From CAYNFQ01 sp964396715 (lineage in GTDB: Bacteria; Patescibacteriota; Microgenomatia; Daviesbacterales; UBA10151): 51,179 bases of DNA. How positions within the stretch are numbered: the first letter of the stretch is position 1; the number at the start of each line of letters is the position of its first letter. A model generated the notes under the pieces. The model did not search any database, was not told where the DNA came from, and worked only from the letters and a program-made list of their open reading frames with translations. The DNA lies in contig CAYNFQ010000007.1 of the NCBI GenBank assembly GCA_964396715.1, positions 1 through 51,179 of the forward strand, given 5' to 3'. Of this stretch, positions 7,235-16,417 are shown piece after piece. The position numbers and the translations under genes are program-made.

Positions 7235-10203
7235 AATTTTTAAAAATAATATTTTTGCTGTTTATTTTGCTTTCCTCCCTGGCTGTAAAAGCAGTTTTGG
7301 CCCAGAGCAGTGCATCTGTGACTTCTTCTTTCAGTCCCTCCGAGGCAGTTGCTCTGCCAAACCAGGATTTTACGGCCAATATCCGGCTTAATCCTTCTGC
7401 TGCCTTAAAGGTGAGGATGTATCAGCTTAATGTAAATTTTGATCCGGCTAAAGTCCAGGTTAAAAATATCAGGTACATAGTTGGTACGAAAAGCGATATT
7501 TTAGGGGGTGATGGTAATGAAAATCTTGCTGCCATAAACTTAAGCGGACAGATCAGGCTGATTGGAGAATTAGCCGTGGCCTCGCCTGCTACCCTGTCCC
7601 CGGTTGCTACATCATTTGTGGAGCTTATCTTTACCTCCCAATCAGCGCTCCAGTACAATATTAATACGGCAGGCACGTCTTTTCTTAAAAATGTTAAAGC
7701 TGATCTATCCTTAGAAACTATATCTATTTCCCCATCCTCTATGATAGTCAATCAGGCTGCTCCACCCACGCCGCCACCTCCGACTCCCCCGCCTCCTACA
7801 CCACCCGCAGCAGTATCCTGCAGCAGATTTGAGCTATCGGGTTTAACCAAAAGCAGTTCTAAAAATCCCGAAGGAGGGCCGATTTATACTGCCGCCTCAT
7901 CAGGCAGCAACAATCCGCTTGATTTGGTTTTTACGCCCAAAAATGCCACAGCTACTATTACTGCCATCTCTCAAACCACCGGAGCTCCTGATTTGACCAT
8001 TACCGAAACCAACACCGGTACAGCTGTTGTGCGTGTTGCCAATATACCGCCCAATACCTCTAATACAGTAGACAATACTTATTTGATTCGGGCAACAGTG
8101 GCAGATGCTGTTTCTCAAATCAGTTGTCTGCCCATTCAGGTAGTGGTGCCCAAAGTGGGAGCAGAGCCTGGTCCTCCGGCCACCACTTGTCCTGCTGATA
8201 TTTCCTCAACCGAGGTTAAATTCAAAAATGCCGACAATACAGGAGAGTGGATTAAAGACAGGACCATTACTTTGGGTGGGTCAGTTCGGGTGGGAGGTTT
8301 TCATAACGGCCAGACACCGGCTGCCTCACCTTTGGATATTGAACTTTCCTATGTTGGGCCCAAAGGAGTCACTTCCCCACCTGCTGTAAACGGGGCTGTT
8401 TTTACCCCCTCCTCTGATCCTAATGTAGGGCCCGGGGCCTATGTCTTTACTGCTACCACTATAGGTAAAACCGGGGCCAAATGTATCGGCACAGCCACTT
8501 TGGTGGTGACAGCTGTCCCCACTCCCCCGCCTACTCCGGCCCCTGTCAAAAAGACCCTTTGTTTTGCCATAGGCGAAGGCCCTGAAGGAAAGAGTGCTGT
8601 TGAGGCAGTTAAAGATTGCTCCAATATAGATAAAAAATTGGTCTTTCCTTATGATAGTGAACCCTTCAAGATTAGCGGCTTTCCCTTTAAAGATCAGACC
8701 CCGGGAATAAAAACCATTTTTGTTAAATTCATCGGGCTTTTGGGTTCCAGCCCGGTGACCAAACCAGAACAGTTGAGTATTAGGTTTACCCCTAATCCGG
8801 CCATTGCCAATGTTCTCTGTACCCATTCTTCCTCAGGGGTCGGTACAGATATAAAAATAACCGGCAGCAATTTCGGGGCCCAGGGTAAAGGAAAGGTTAA
8901 GGTGGGAAACCAGGACATCACTCCCGATTCCTGGGATAGTGCCACCAACACCATCACAGGAAGATTAGAACAAAGACTGGAAGGCAAAATTCCAGTTGAG
9001 GTAACCGCGGATGACGGCAGAGTGGCCAAAGGAGAGTGTGTGGTTAATACCACCACTATTGCCTTTAAAACCCTGATGGCCTGTAAGAGTGCAGGATCTT
9101 TCCAAGCATCAAACGTGGATGTTAAGGTGTTTGAAGCGCTGCCTCTTTTAACCGGAGCTCAGGTTCCCGAGCCTATTTTAAAACAGAAAATCTCTCTTAA
9201 TAAAGACGGAGAGCCGCAAAATTTTGCTCCCAAGTTTGAAAAGAAGAAAAAATACCAGCTGATTATTAAGGTCCCCGGTACTTTGGCCAGAAGAGTGGAT
9301 TTTGATACCAAGGATGGCGGAACAACTAATCTGGAAGGAGCAATCAGTTTGCCTCAGGGAGACATTGCTCCCTCAAACTCCCCTGATGGAAAAATCAATG
9401 CCCTGGATAAATCAGAGCTGATCCGCCAGTGGAATATTGTTTCCGATGTGGCCAAATCAGCAGACTTAAACGGCGATTCCAGGGTTAATTCCATAGATTA
9501 TGCCTGTATGAGGCAAAACTTTAATGCCAGCGATGAGACTTATTCTGCCCCCACCCCTCCCCCTTCACCATCTGGAGCTTCTCCCGGTCCTACTGCCACA
9601 CCTTCTGCTTCTGTCTCAACAGTGCTTTTGGATTCCATTACTCCCTCCTCTGGTATTTTTGGACAACTCATTATTTTGAGGGGATCTGGATTTGGTTCAC
9701 AGACAGGAGGAGTAGCTTTTTACGGCTCACTAGGTCAACTTTCAGGTGGAGCAGTAATTGTAAGCTGGTCTGATACACAAATTAACGCTACTGTTCCAGC
9801 AGTTGCTTCAGGCACATTCCGGGTAGAGGTCAGTAATGCTCAAAATCAGAAAAGCGGTAGAGTTGATTTTCAAGTAACTGCAGGTCAGCCTTATATTTCA
9901 TCAATTACACCTCTTGCTGCTGGTGCAGGAGAGCAGATTACTTTCTCGGGAAGTGAATTCGGAACTAATACTGGAGCAGTAAATGTTTATCAGCCTGGTT
10001 CGTTAACGGTATTTTCAGCTTGTGCTATTAGTTCTTGGACAGATTCAAGTATAGTTTGCACACTCCCTTCGAATTTAAGTGTCAATACTGATTATTATTT
10101 AGGAGTGGTAACTTCTGATAATAGAAATAGCTCGCTTAAAGTTTATACTGTTGGGAGTCCGAGTCCATCACCGAGTCCATCACCCAGCGGAGTATCGATT
10201 TAA
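7231..10203 (+). CDS. Secreted protein with cohesin-like, dockerin-like and IPT/TIG domains
   Basis: 990 aa from GTG 7231, overlapping the previous stop by 4 nt. A signal peptide occupies about 1-24 (FLLFILLSSLAVKAVLA then QSS). A cohesin-like beta-sandwich follows at 28-172 (YQLNVNFDPAKVQVKNI), then a PPTPPPPTPP linker. An IPT/TIG-like domain lies near 515-607 and a dockerin-like module near 711-768 (DIAPSNSPDGKINALD, ADLNGDSRVNSIDY). Two IPT/TIG repeats lie near 798-885 and 887-975 (ITPSSGIFGQ, SSITPLAAGAGEQITFSG). The tail is PSPSPSPSPSG with no anchor. One protein carrying both module types could bridge partners. Confidence 0.8.
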   Translation: MKFLKIIFLLFILLSSLAVKAVLAQSSASVTSSFSPSEAVALPNQDFTANIRLNPSAALKVRMYQLNVNFDPAKVQVKNIRYIVGTKSDILGGDGNENLAAINLSGQIRLIGELAVASPATLSPVATSFVELIFTSQSALQYNINTAGTSFLKNVKADLSLETISISPSSMIVNQAAPPTPPPPTPPPPTPPAAVSCSRFELSGLTKSSSKNPEGGPIYTAASSGSNNPLDLVFTPKNATATITAISQTTGAPDLTITETNTGTAVVRVANIPPNTSNTVDNTYLIRATVADAVSQISCLPIQVVVPKVGAEPGPPATTCPADISSTEVKFKNADNTGEWIKDRTITLGGSVRVGGFHNGQTPAASPLDIELSYVGPKGVTSPPAVNGAVFTPSSDPNVGPGAYVFTATTIGKTGAKCIGTATLVVTAVPTPPPTPAPVKKTLCFAIGEGPEGKSAVEAVKDCSNIDKKLVFPYDSEPFKISGFPFKDQTPGIKTIFVKFIGLLGSSPVTKPEQLSIRFTPNPAIANVLCTHSSSGVGTDIKITGSNFGAQGKGKVKVGNQDITPDSWDSATNTITGRLEQRLEGKIPVEVTADDGRVAKGECVVNTTTIAFKTLMACKSAGSFQASNVDVKVFEALPLLTGAQVPEPILKQKISLNKDGEPQNFAPKFEKKKKYQLIIKVPGTLARRVDFDTKDGGTTNLEGAISLPQGDIAPSNSPDGKINALDKSELIRQWNIVSDVAKSADLNGDSRVNSIDYACMRQNFNASDETYSAPTPPPSPSGASPGPTATPSASVSTVLLDSITPSSGIFGQLIILRGSGFGSQTGGVAFYGSLGQLSGGAVIVSWSDTQINATVPAVASGTFRVEVSNAQNQKSGRVDFQVTAGQPYISSITPLAAGAGEQITFSGSEFGTNTGAVNVYQPGSLTVFSACAISSWTDSSIVCTLPSNLSVNTDYYLGVVTSDNRNSSLKVYTVGSPSPSPSPSPSGVSI

Positions 10204-10252
10204 TATAAATAAAGTTGTTGCAAATTGATGCAGAGATGTTCTAATGTAGAAG

Positions 10253-10258
10253 TATAAT
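10253..10258 (+). promoter_or_regulatory. -10 box before the anchored cohesin gene
   Basis: TATAAT at 10253-10258, 7 nt before ATG 10266. An alternative ATG at 10257 overlaps this box and is therefore unlikely to be used. No clear -35 was found. Confidence 0.45.
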
Positions 10259-10265
10259 GGATAAT

Positions 10266-10853
10266 ATGAATTTACCCAATCCGTCAGGTGGATTACAAAA
10301 ACTGCTGAATCGCAAGAATATTTTTATTGCCCTGGGGGCAATTTTAGCTCTGGAAATTATCTGGGCAGGGTTGACTCTGCTTCGGCCCGTTTCTCCTGCA
10401 ACCAGAGTGTCAGAGGAGGTGGCAGTCAAAACTACCTCTGTTTCTTTACTCTCTCCCAGAGCAAGCCTTAAGGTTGGTGAAAAAGTGACTGTGGATATTA
10501 ATATTTCCTCCGGCAGCAAGGTTGAGGGAGCAGATCTTTTGATAAACTATGATCCTAACTTACTTTCTGCCGAGCCGGTAGTAGCAGGGGTAATTTTTCG
10601 GGATTTTCCCGTCAATAAAGTGGATAAAGCATCCGGCAGGATTACTGTCTCAGGTATTACAGATACATCGGGCGGAGTTTTGGCAGATGGACTTTTTGGA
10701 TCAGTTGATTTTACGGCCAAGGCAGCAGGTGTGGCCAAGATATCTTTGGAATTTAGCCCGGGACAAACAACAGACTCCAACTTAATTGAAACAGGCACAG
10801 GTAAGGATATTTTGGAGGAAGTTTCTGATTTAGACTTAAATATTCTGCCATGA
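10266..10853 (+). CDS. Membrane-anchored cohesin-like protein
   Basis: 195 aa from ATG 10266, preferred because the in-frame ATG at 10257 lies in the -10 box. A membrane helix near residues 18-37 (IFIALGAILALEIIWAGL) is followed by a cohesin-like domain spanning about 55-190: SLKVGEKVTVDINISS, LLINYDPNLLSA, GLFGSVDFTAKA. Cohesins are dockerin-binding beta-sandwich modules. It lacks cleavable-signal features, so it is probably held in the membrane by its N-terminus. Its stop overlaps the next start by 4 nt. Confidence 0.75.
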   Translation: MNLPNPSGGLQKLLNRKNIFIALGAILALEIIWAGLTLLRPVSPATRVSEEVAVKTTSVSLLSPRASLKVGEKVTVDINISSGSKVEGADLLINYDPNLLSAEPVVAGVIFRDFPVNKVDKASGRITVSGITDTSGGVLADGLFGSVDFTAKAAGVAKISLEFSPGQTTDSNLIETGTGKDILEEVSDLDLNILP

Positions 10854-11599
10854 GTAAGAAAGTTACAATTAAATTTCTATCCTGCATTTTTGCCTTGTAC
10901 ATTGTACATTTTACATTTTACATTCCTGCTTACGCCCAGACAGCCTCTCTTTCACTCTCCCCCTCCTCCGGCACTTTTAACAAATCCTGCAGCTTTCCTC
11001 TACAGGTTAATTTAAACACCGGAGGGGCGCAAACAGACGGGACTGACGCAATCTTGCTGTATGATCAATCAAGGTTTACCGCCACCTCCATCTCATCCGG
11101 TACCATTTATCCTGATTACCCGGGCAACAACATAGACGATACATCAGGCAAGATCACTATTTCGGGATTGGCCTCAATTGCCTCCCCTTTTTCCGGATCC
11201 GGAACTCTGGCAACAATAAATTTTACGGTGAAAGATAATGCCCAAACCGGCGCCACTCAAATCAAGTTTGATTTTGATCCCAATGACAAAAGCAAGACCA
11301 CTGATTCCAATGTGGTGGAAAGAGGGACTGTTGCCGATATCTTAAACTCCGTGAGCAATGGCAGTTATACTGTCGGCACAGGCACTTGCGCCCAGGCCTC
11401 CCCCACTCCTGCCCCTGCCGGCGTAGGCAGAGGCGCAGTAGGTGTGGCCACTCCTTCCGGAGCGGTTGTTCAGCCCGTCCCCCCGGCTCAAGCATATCAA
11501 TATCTGCCTGAGGCAGGGTCAGAGCAGCTGACAATAACTTTGGCCATTGTAGGGTCTCTTTTGACTATTTTGGGAATTCTGGGCTTGGCCCTGCTATAA
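10850..11599 (+). CDS. Cohesin-like surface protein with LPEAG-type C-terminus
   Basis: 249 aa. A signal peptide occupies 1-29 (ending PAYA then QTAS). A cohesin-like domain lies at about 30-170 (TDAILLYDQSRF, GSGTLATINFTV), then a Pro/Ala linker. The C-terminus reads YLPEAGSEQ and a hydrophobic helix, which resembles a sortase sorting signal (LPxxG) but lacks the usual basic tail; no sortase is in the window. It is translationally coupled to the other cohesin gene (ATGA overlap). Part of the signal peptide is encoded by 7-bp repeats (10895-10925). Together these genes suggest an anchored scaffold for dockerin-bearing partners. Confidence 0.75.
   Translation: MSKKVTIKFLSCIFALYIVHFTFYIPAYAQTASLSLSPSSGTFNKSCSFPLQVNLNTGGAQTDGTDAILLYDQSRFTATSISSGTIYPDYPGNNIDDTSGKITISGLASIASPFSGSGTLATINFTVKDNAQTGATQIKFDFDPNDKSKTTDSNVVERGTVADILNSVSNGSYTVGTGTCAQASPTPAPAGVGRGAVGVATPSGAVVQPVPPAQAYQYLPEAGSEQLTITLAIVGSLLTILGILGLALL
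10895..10925 (+). repeat. Heptanucleotide array inside a signal-peptide coding region
   Basis: TGTACAT twice, then TTTACAT twice, in strict 7-bp register, encode the LYIVHFTFYI stretch of the signal peptide of the LPEAG protein. This is a coding instance of the repeat class seen mostly between genes here. Confidence 0.65.
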
Positions 11600-11600
11600 T
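11592..11600 (+). promoter_or_regulatory. Extended -10 promoter of the xer gene
   Basis: TGCTATAAT, a perfect extended -10, lies at the 3' end of the upstream gene. ATG 11608 follows 7 nt later with no Shine-Dalgarno, so a leaderless mRNA is expected. Confidence 0.65.
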
Positions 11601-11607
11601 ATTTCTG

Positions 11608-12528
11608 ATGGCTGCCTTATCTTCTTTAATTGTCGACTTTTTGGAATATCTGGAACTGGAACGCAATACCTCACAACTGACCATTAAAAATTATGATCAT
11701 TACTTAAAAAGGTTTTTAGAATTTTCCGGTGATATTGATCCAAAAGAAATCGATCTTAATCTGGTGAGAAAGTACAGGTTATACTTATCTCGCTTCTCAG
11801 ACCCCAAAACAAAAAACGGACTAAAAAGAGTCACTCAAAATTATTTTATGATAGCTTTACGAGCTCTTTTAAGATACCTGGCCCGCTCAGATGTTCCCAC
11901 ACTCTCTGCTGAAAAGGTGGAGCTTGGTGATAATGAACCGAGGCCACTGAAGGTGCTCGATGATCCTCAACTTAAGCAGCTTTTAGAGGCTCCTGATAGT
12001 GCTAAAAAAGATGGCATCAGAGATAGAGCAGTACTGGAAACTTTGTTCTCAACAGGCTTGCGGGTATCTGAACTGGCTTCTTTAAATAGAGACACAATCA
12101 ATCTTACCAGACGTGAGTTTGGTATAATTGGTAAAGGCGGTAAAGAACGGGTGGTATTCATCTCTGATGCTGCCGCAGATTGGCTGGAAAAATATCTGAT
12201 GGTCAGAAAAGATACTTTCAGACCTCTGTTTATAAGATTTCAGGGAAAAGTTGATCCGTCTGATAATGGTGAATCAATGAGGTTAAGTACCCGTTCTATT
12301 GAAAGAATAGTTGAAAAATATGTCAAACGATTAGGGTTACCAATTAAAGCTACACCGCATACTCTACGACATTCATTTGCAACTGATTTGCTGATAAACG
12401 GGGCCGACATCCGTTCTGTCCAGGAAATGCTGGGCCATTCCTCTATCCAAACCACCCAAATTTACACTCATGTTACCAATGCCCATCTTAAAGACGTCCA
12501 CAAAGCCTTTCATTCAGGTAATAAATAA
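11608..12528 (+). CDS. Tyrosine recombinase XerC/XerD family
   Basis: Site-specific recombinase, probably the chromosome-dimer resolution enzyme acting at dif. Catalytic residues are all present: R152 (STGLRVSEL), K176 (GKGGKERVV), H251 and R254 (HTLRHSFATD), H277 (LGHSSIQTT) and Y286 (QIYTHV). The N-terminal SAM-like DNA-binding domain covers about 1-95. At 306 aa it has the usual Xer length. No phage genes or attachment site lie nearby. Whether it is XerC or XerD cannot be told; CPR genomes often encode only one. Confidence 0.9.
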   Translation: MAALSSLIVDFLEYLELERNTSQLTIKNYDHYLKRFLEFSGDIDPKEIDLNLVRKYRLYLSRFSDPKTKNGLKRVTQNYFMIALRALLRYLARSDVPTLSAEKVELGDNEPRPLKVLDDPQLKQLLEAPDSAKKDGIRDRAVLETLFSTGLRVSELASLNRDTINLTRREFGIIGKGGKERVVFISDAAADWLEKYLMVRKDTFRPLFIRFQGKVDPSDNGESMRLSTRSIERIVEKYVKRLGLPIKATPHTLRHSFATDLLINGADIRSVQEMLGHSSIQTTQIYTHVTNAHLKDVHKAFHSGNK

Positions 12529-12570
12529 CTCTGAAAAAGATACTGTTGAAAGAGGACCAAAAGCTACCTT

Positions 12571-12579
12571 TGCTATAAT
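12571..12579 (+). promoter_or_regulatory. Extended -10 promoter
   Basis: TGCTATAAT ends 6 nt before ATG 12586. It drives the membrane protein and, through the 4-nt gene overlap, the P-type ATPase. Confidence 0.6.
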
Positions 12580-12585
12580 GAATTA

Positions 12586-13140
12586 ATGGACAACAGGACA
12601 AAGAAGATTCTTTTTAAAACAGCAATTTTTATATTCAGTTTAAGTTTGGCATGGTTTTTAGTAAAAAGCGGATATTTACACAACTGGATTACAGCGGTTC
12701 TTCCCTATGCCCTTTTGGCGCAGTTTATAGCCGGAATGCTTTATACTTCCTTTTTAACTTCACCTGTGTCTGTGGCTATGCTGTTGGTTATTGCAAGTGA
12801 GAGCAACCCGATCACAATTGCTCTGCTGGGGGGAGCAGGTGCAGCCTTGGGGGATCTTTTAATAATCAGGCTTTTTAGGGACAATTATAAAAAGGAAGTT
12901 GATGGTGTTTCAAGACAGCTTCAGCTTCAAAAAATAGATAGTTTTTTAAAAAAATACCGTCTGGAGTTTTTGATTCCTGTGCTTGGGGCAATCATTATTG
13001 CCTCCCCTTTTCCTGATGAGATCGGGCTTTTGATGCTTGGCATTTCAAAACTGGAGTATAAACAGATTGCCCTGGTCAGCTTTATTTTAAATTCCGCGGG
13101 TATCTTACTGATTGTGACACCTATTAATTTACTCTCATGA
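12586..13140 (+). CDS. VTT/DedA-like membrane protein
   Basis: 184 aa with four to five membrane segments and a glycine-rich turn followed by an acidic residue (LLGGAGAALGDLLIIRLFRD, about 83-102), as in VTT/SNARE-associated (DedA-like) proteins. A later PFPDEIGLLMLG segment also fits. DedA-type proteins handle undecaprenyl phosphate or phospholipid flipping, but that role is not shown here. Its stop overlaps the start of the P-type ATPase (ATGA), suggesting coupled synthesis and possibly linked membrane ion or lipid homeostasis. Confidence 0.55.
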   Translation: MDNRTKKILFKTAIFIFSLSLAWFLVKSGYLHNWITAVLPYALLAQFIAGMLYTSFLTSPVSVAMLLVIASESNPITIALLGGAGAALGDLLIIRLFRDNYKKEVDGVSRQLQLQKIDSFLKKYRLEFLIPVLGAIIIASPFPDEIGLLMLGISKLEYKQIALVSFILNSAGILLIVTPINLLS

Positions 13141-15449
13141 AAGGATTAACTACCAAACAAGCGAAAGCGGCTTTATTAAAATACGGGCCTAATCTGCTAC
13201 CGCACAAAAAGGGTTATTCAGCCTTCAAGATTTTTTTTAATCAGCTTAAAAACCCTTTCTCATTGGTGCTCGTTGTTGCTGTTTTGCTGTCCGGTTTTGC
13301 GGGAGATGAAATTGACGCACTGCTGATTGGGGCAATACTGATTTTAAATACTATTTTGGGCTTTTGGCAGGAGTTTAAAGCCTCCAAAGAATTGGAGGCT
13401 TTGCGCAGTTTTGATACCTTTAACTGCCGGGTGTTAAGGGATGGAAAAGAAGTGGAGATACCCTCTTCGGAAATTGTTCCTGGTGATTTGGTCATTCTGG
13501 AAGCCGGAGACAAAATTCCTGCTGACGGGAAAGCAATTGAGACCTACTCCCTGGAAGTTAATGAGTCTGTCTTAACCGGTGAATCTTTGCCTGTTATAAA
13601 AACTGACAAGAAAGATGAGAATGTGCTTTATTTTGGTACTACGGTGGTAGCAGGGCGCGGCAAATTTATAGTTTACCAAACAGGTGAAAGGAGCAGATTC
13701 GGTTCAATTGCCCAAAGCTTGACTGAGGTTGAAGATGAACAAACTCCCCTGGAACAATCGCTGGCAAAACTTATCAAAGGTGTGGTAATCGTAGTTTTGT
13801 TCATATCTGTTGCCATTTTTGCAATTAGATTTCTGCAAGGATTTGAAATAACAGAGGCTTTTTTAACCAGCATTGCCTTAATGGTGGCAGCTGTGCCTGA
13901 AGGGTTGCCGGCTGTGGTGACGATAGTTTTGGCCATAGGTGTACGTAAAATGTATAAGCAAAAAGCTTTAATCCGGAGAATGGTTGCTGTTGAGTCTTTG
14001 GGTGCTGCAACTGTGATTCTGTCAGATAAAACAGGCACTTTAACCAAAAATGAAATGCGGGTTAAGACTGTCAAGAGCGCTAAGAATCGGGATGATGACC
14101 TGCTCGAATGTGCAGTTTTATGTAACAGTGCCAATTTGGTGTTAAAAGAAGATGGTGGTAGTTTTGATATCCTTGGTGATACAACTGAAGGGGCACTTTT
14201 AATTTGGGCCAAAGATCAGGGTAAAGATATAGCACTTTTAAGATCAGAAGGAAAACTTGCGGAAGAAATCCCCTTTTCTTTGGCAACGAGAAAGATGAGT
14301 GTGATTTGGCAGCATCACGGTCAGGAGACAATCTACACCAAAGGAGCGCCGGAAGTGATCCTAAAAGAAGTTAAGCTGACTGAGGCAGAATTGGAATTTT
14401 GGGACAAAGAGTATCAAAAAATGGCATCAAAAGGACTAAGAGTTCTTGCTTTTTCCAAGGACAAAACCCTTTTGGGGATCATAGGGATTGCCGATCAAAT
14501 AAGAGATGAGGCCAAAGATGCCATCAGAGTTGCGCAAGGAGCAGGTTTAAAGATTGCTATGGTGACAGGTGATAATGAGCTAACTGCCAAAGCTGTTGCC
14601 GAGGAGCTTGGACTTTTGGGCAAGGGTGATGAAATTTTGACAGGTTTGCAAATGGCTGCTTTAAATGATGAGGAGTTAAGAAATAGGTTAAGTAAGGTTT
14701 CAGTATATGCCAGGATTACACCTGAAGACAAATACAGGTTGGTGAAAATCTACCAAAGCAGCGGTGAGGTGGTGGCTGTAACAGGAGACGGAGTGAATGA
14801 TTCATTGGCGCTCAAGTCTGCCCATGTTGGAGTGGCAATGGGAAAAACAGGCTCGGATGTGGCCAAGGAAAGCTCTGATATTGTTTTGCTGGATGATAAT
14901 TTCGCCACCCTTGTTGCTGCAATTGAACAGGGAAGGTCAATTTATGCCAATATTTTAAAGGTGATTAAATTCTTATTAACCGGCAACTCATCAGAAGTTT
15001 TACTGATTGGGGTGGCTTCTTTTTTGACCCTTCCCTCTCCCCTGAATCCTGTGCAAATCCTGTGGATTAATTTTGTCACAGACGGGTTGCCTGCTCTGGC
15101 TTTGGGTTTTGATAGTCCATCATCACATATTATGAAAGTTTCTCCCAGAAAGGGAAATAATATTTTGGACAAATCTATGTTGAGCTATATTTTAATGGGA
15201 GGATCGATTATTGCACTGATATGTCTTTTGCTTTTTTATTTTATTTATACCAATGTTGGTCTGCAATCCGGGCGAGCTTGGGTTTTTTCCACCATGGTTG
15301 TTTTGCAAATGGGATTGCCGTTTATTATCAGGAGGCATCATTCGATTACTTCCAATAAAAAACTTTTGGGGTCGGTTATCCTGATGTTAGTTCTGCAATT
15401 TCTGATCATGACAGTACCGCAACTGAGAGCCTTGTTTGGCATTGACTAG
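13137..15449 (+). CDS. P-type ATPase, calcium-transporting (P2) type
   Basis: 770 aa. It begins with a cation-ATPase N-terminal segment (LTTKQAKAALLKYGPN). The actuator motif is LTGES and the phosphorylated aspartate is D297 in DKTGTLT. MVTGDN and GDGVNDSLALK are hinge motifs. Transmembrane segment 4 has VPEGLPA, segment 5 TGNSSEV and segment 6 NFVTDGLPA, close to SERCA/PMR1 pumps, so Ca2+ (or Mn2+) export is likely; Na+ cannot be excluded. It overlaps the VTT-like gene by 4 nt. Ca2+ export could also support Ca-dependent dockerin folding outside (speculative). Confidence 0.88.
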   Translation: MKGLTTKQAKAALLKYGPNLLPHKKGYSAFKIFFNQLKNPFSLVLVVAVLLSGFAGDEIDALLIGAILILNTILGFWQEFKASKELEALRSFDTFNCRVLRDGKEVEIPSSEIVPGDLVILEAGDKIPADGKAIETYSLEVNESVLTGESLPVIKTDKKDENVLYFGTTVVAGRGKFIVYQTGERSRFGSIAQSLTEVEDEQTPLEQSLAKLIKGVVIVVLFISVAIFAIRFLQGFEITEAFLTSIALMVAAVPEGLPAVVTIVLAIGVRKMYKQKALIRRMVAVESLGAATVILSDKTGTLTKNEMRVKTVKSAKNRDDDLLECAVLCNSANLVLKEDGGSFDILGDTTEGALLIWAKDQGKDIALLRSEGKLAEEIPFSLATRKMSVIWQHHGQETIYTKGAPEVILKEVKLTEAELEFWDKEYQKMASKGLRVLAFSKDKTLLGIIGIADQIRDEAKDAIRVAQGAGLKIAMVTGDNELTAKAVAEELGLLGKGDEILTGLQMAALNDEELRNRLSKVSVYARITPEDKYRLVKIYQSSGEVVAVTGDGVNDSLALKSAHVGVAMGKTGSDVAKESSDIVLLDDNFATLVAAIEQGRSIYANILKVIKFLLTGNSSEVLLIGVASFLTLPSPLNPVQILWINFVTDGLPALALGFDSPSSHIMKVSPRKGNNILDKSMLSYILMGGSIIALICLLLFYFIYTNVGLQSGRAWVFSTMVVLQMGLPFIIRRHHSITSNKKLLGSVILMLVLQFLIMTVPQLRALFGID

Positions 15450-15470
15450 GCTTTTGAGTTTAGCTAAGAT
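15442..15470 (+). promoter_or_regulatory. Promoter of the amidase gene
   Basis: TTGACT at 15442-15447, overlapping the ATPase stop region, then a 17-nt spacer and TAAGAT at 15465-15470. ATG 15491 is 20 nt downstream, one of the longer leaders here. Confidence 0.5.
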
Positions 15471-15490
15471 ACATTTGCCTGCCTGTTTTT

Positions 15491-16417
15491 ATGTCTAGAA
15501 TTGATCTCACTATCCCCCAACTTGGAAGTAAATTCATTGATTTAAGAGATACTATGCCGGGAGATTCTTTCAGCTGGAGCTGGGTTAGGCCTTTATCACA
15601 AGTGAAGTATCTGGCCATCCACCACTCTGCTTCACCCGATACCCAAACTCCGCCAGAGATTGCCAACTATCATATTAACTCAAACGGCTGGGGTGGAATT
15701 GGCTACCATTTTTTAGTAGATAAAAATGGGGTGGTTTATTATGTTGGTGATATCTCAACAGCCCGGGCTAATGTGGCTAATTTAAACGATGCTGTGATCG
15801 GGATCTGTCTGATTGGGAATTTTATCCGGGGTCGTACTCCCACTGATGAGCAGCTTAATTCTTTAAAAAAGCTTTGCGGTTTCTTTATCAATGATTATCC
15901 TGATTTAATCAACTTAAATTCTGATGAGGTGGTTTTGGGCCACCAAGAGCTGCCCGGGCAGGCAACAATTTGTCCGGGAGACAGTTGGCCTGCATGGAAA
16001 ACAAAAATTATTTCTTCTGAACGTATAGCCCAAATTGCACAAGCTTACAGAAGTATCCTGGGACGGGATCCGGATCTGGGTGGTTTGCAATCTTATGCGG
16101 ATGGGCCAATGAGCATTGATCAGATCCTCCTCTCCATGGTTAATTCAGAGGAGCATCAGAATTTAATTAAACTTGGTCATGAAGCTCCCATGCTCAAGGA
16201 TCAGCTTAACAATCTGCAAGCCTCCCTGGCTGCCTTGAACCAAAAAGTGATTTCGTTACAAACAGACATGGCTGAGGGGCCGACTGTCATCACCCCCCCT
16301 GTTAAGCCTGACACCGCTTCCAAGACCGATAAAACCTTGACTATTGCCGGTCTTTTGATAAACTTGTTTAAGTTCCTCTTCTGGCCCAGAAAGGATTCCT
16401 TAGTTGGATCAATTTAA
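15491..16417 (+). CDS. N-acetylmuramoyl-L-alanine amidase (PGRP/Amidase_2) with C-terminal membrane segment
   Basis: Cleaves the lactyl-amide bond between muramic acid and the stem peptide. Zn ligands of the T7-lysozyme type are visible: H44 (AIHHSAS), H151 (LGHQELPG) and C161 (TICPGD), with GIGYHF at 70-74. A DUF4214-like segment near 183-225 (QAYRSILGRDPDLGGLQSY) follows, then a coiled coil near 235-262 and a hydrophobic C-terminal stretch near 283-297. There is no obvious signal peptide. It overlaps a holin-like gene by 14 nt, so export or action may depend on that partner. It resembles a phage endolysin module adopted by the cell. Confidence 0.85.
   Translation: MSRIDLTIPQLGSKFIDLRDTMPGDSFSWSWVRPLSQVKYLAIHHSASPDTQTPPEIANYHINSNGWGGIGYHFLVDKNGVVYYVGDISTARANVANLNDAVIGICLIGNFIRGRTPTDEQLNSLKKLCGFFINDYPDLINLNSDEVVLGHQELPGQATICPGDSWPAWKTKIISSERIAQIAQAYRSILGRDPDLGGLQSYADGPMSIDQILLSMVNSEEHQNLIKLGHEAPMLKDQLNNLQASLAALNQKVISLQTDMAEGPTVITPPVKPDTASKTDKTLTIAGLLINLFKFLFWPRKDSLVGSI

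Noticed and set aside
8326..8826. 166-codon minus-strand frame opposite the cohesin/IPT protein
   Set aside because: Antisense to a well-supported domain protein, with low-complexity composition.
13673..14212. 179-codon minus-strand frame inside the P-type ATPase
   Set aside because: Antisense to highly conserved ATPase motifs; an artefact of codon composition.
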